64,000 bases of DNA from Beta vulgaris subsp. vulgaris. Lineage: Eukaryota; Streptophyta; Magnoliopsida; Caryophyllales; Amaranthaceae. The notes below the pieces were generated by a model. That model saw only the letters and a list, made by a program, of their open reading frames with translations, was not told where the DNA came from and did no database searches. Within the stretch, counting starts at the first letter, position 1, and every line of letters starts with the position of its first letter. Of the stretch, positions 62,565-64,000 are shown piece by piece. Location of the stretch: contig NC_079202.1 in assembly GCF_026745355.1 (NCBI RefSeq), forward strand, positions 43,089,061 to 43,153,060. The letters run 5' to 3'. The translations under genes were made by a program, and so were the position numbers.

Positions 62565-63342
62565 AAATACGTTCTAAACTGCAATTAGAATTAAGGCCCA
62601 AAAGCTAGTTCACGAGGTTGCGACATTTGGCGTGTTCATTGGACACCATATGTCACACTTATTAAGTGCCATGTCACTTTTTTAAAACAAATAAAGTTCC
62701 AAATTAATAAAAATACATATATACAGTGTAGGGTAAGATCAAATACAGTTGGGTTAACAATGGAAAACTAAAGTATAGTTAATCGATTATGACTTTTTGT
62801 TGTTGTATGTTGGACAAAAATACGGTCAAATAGGATATGTGAAAATTGCAAAAGTCTACATATTTTGCGTGAAGAAAATGGGCTTTACCTAGGTCACGAC
62901 ATTTGGCGTACTCATTGGACGACATTTGGCGTACTCATTGGACGACATTTGTCGCGCTCATTAAATGTCATGTCATTTTTTTAAAAATAAATAGAGTTCT
63001 AAGCTGATCAAAATACATATATAAAGTTTAGGATGAGAAAAAATAGAGTTGGCTTCACAATAAAAAACTTAAATATAGTAGTACTAAATCGATTATAACT
63101 TTTAATATATAATTCGAAAAATTATAAATTTTAAAACATTGGAAAGTATTTAAAAAGTGCTTTATATAATAAGATTCATTTATACAATATTTGAAATTTT
63201 ATATTGAAGTAATGTACAAAAGAAAATATTTACTTGCTGGAGTATTAAAGTAACCTATTGCAACTAGAATTACGGTTTCAATTAGAATTAGGGCTTTTCC
63301 ACAAAACCTATTCAAGTTAGAATAAGAATATTCATGGTATGT

Positions 63343-64000
63343 CACTACAAGAAAAGATGATATCAACGACCGCTAAAAACCGTCGCTGATACTCTAAAAA
63401 CCGTCGCTAAACCATCAACGACGGCCAACCGTCGTTGAAATACAGTCGTTGAAAATATGGTCGCTGATTTGGGAATCAACGACCGCCAAGCCGTCGGTGA
63501 TGAAATCAACGACCGCCAAGCCGTCGGTGATGAAATCAACGACGGTTTTCTTACTTATCAGCGACTGTTTATTATACCAACGTTGAAGATACGCCAACGA
63601 CCGTTTAGAGCTGTCGCTGAATCAACGACGGCTTTAAGCAGTCGGTAAATCAACGACGGCTTAAAGCAGTCGTTGATTCAGCGACGGCTTAAAGCAGTCG
63701 TTGCACCTTTTAACATCTGCTTAAGGCGGTTGTTGATTATTCAAGCCTTTTATAAAGCTGAAGCTTTATAATTTGCATAAAGGAAGAACTTAAGAATAGA
63801 AAAGAATGAGGAATAACAATTGAATACTCAGTCAATTAGAGAATCCAACGCACTGAAATTATTTCAACCAAGAAGAAAAGGATGGAAGAACAAATCAATA
63901 TCCCAAGCAAAATTGTAAACAGAAAAAAATTTGCCATTCCACAATAATGGTCAGAGTACTTTGGAAACTAAATAACTAATTTACACAAAACTCCCTAAAA
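63343..64000 (+). mobile_element. CACTA (En/Spm) element, left end, cut by window edge
   Basis: It begins with CACTACAAGAAAA, the conserved terminus of plant CACTA elements. Closely spaced subterminal repeats of CAACGACGGC, CAACGACCGC and their complements follow (63366-63700, about twenty copies). The sequence after about 63720 has no repeats and no gene. The other end lies beyond the window, so 64000 is only the window limit. Confidence 0.9.

Larger units (their letters stand above)
48990..63240. repeat. Degenerate tandem repeat (about 270-310 bp), split by insertions
   Basis: A unit containing GGATAAGCGAAAATTAGAGT, then AACAACTTAAATTATTATAT, a CATTGGATAGTGCTC-like segment and ACAATATAGTTCTACA recurs at about 49088, 49351/58884 (split by the hAT element), 59155, 60031, 61255, 62718 and 63026. 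Spacing is about 270-310 bp once insertions are removed. Later copies are more diverged. A second recurring block, GAGGTCGCGACATTTGGCG, appears at 61140, 62615 and 62890, with its core duplicated at 62896-62955. Confidence 0.75.

Overview
This is a stretch of plant nuclear DNA, very probably from a eudicot. Three spliced genes have clear plant relatives, one of them the nuclear-encoded chloroplast gene ndhM. The rest is dominated by nested plant transposable elements: Copia, MULE, hAT, Stowaway, CACTA and a Helitron-like element. The species cannot be named from the sequence alone.

Layout. 1-1590: the 5' part of a Copia retrotransposon on the minus strand, cut by the window edge, followed by LTR-like sequence. 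2056-3742: three small inverted-repeat elements. 4573-6567: a complete but deleted Copia derivative with two LTRs and a target duplication, carrying an inverted copy of its own LTR end and primer site. 7484-10714: a TIR element with two later insertions, a 1.2-kb foldback MULE and a hAT-type MITE. 10711-27841: the gene island. It holds a four-exon gene of unknown function (+) whose 5' leader is duplicated, ndhM (-), and a ten-exon gene (-) for an approximately 2,083-residue protein with five CCCH zinc fingers.

28019-48778: one 20.8-kb Mutator-like element, delimited by a perfect 10-bp direct repeat and by inverted ends. It begins only 177 bp upstream of the CCCH gene start codon. It carries a decayed FAR1-type transposase, a gene with two SUMO-like domains, a GRF zinc-finger pseudogene and a plant-mobile-domain-like gene. 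Nested inside it are a second 5-kb MULE of another family (33058-38033, perfect 9-bp target duplication, 110-bp TIRs) and a Helitron-like element (about 39102-41985).

48789-63342: degenerate tandem repeats of about 270-310 bp, interrupted by a 9.5-kb hAT element (49358-58880, 8-bp target duplication, decayed transposase), a Stowaway MITE, a MULE-like foldback element and a hAT-type MITE. A CACTA element begins at 63343 and runs out of the window.

The three host genes appear intact. Every transposase seen is broken. The most unusual feature is the 20.8-kb MULE with its set of accessory genes, above all the tandem SUMO-like gene, lying in the 5' flank of the CCCH gene.
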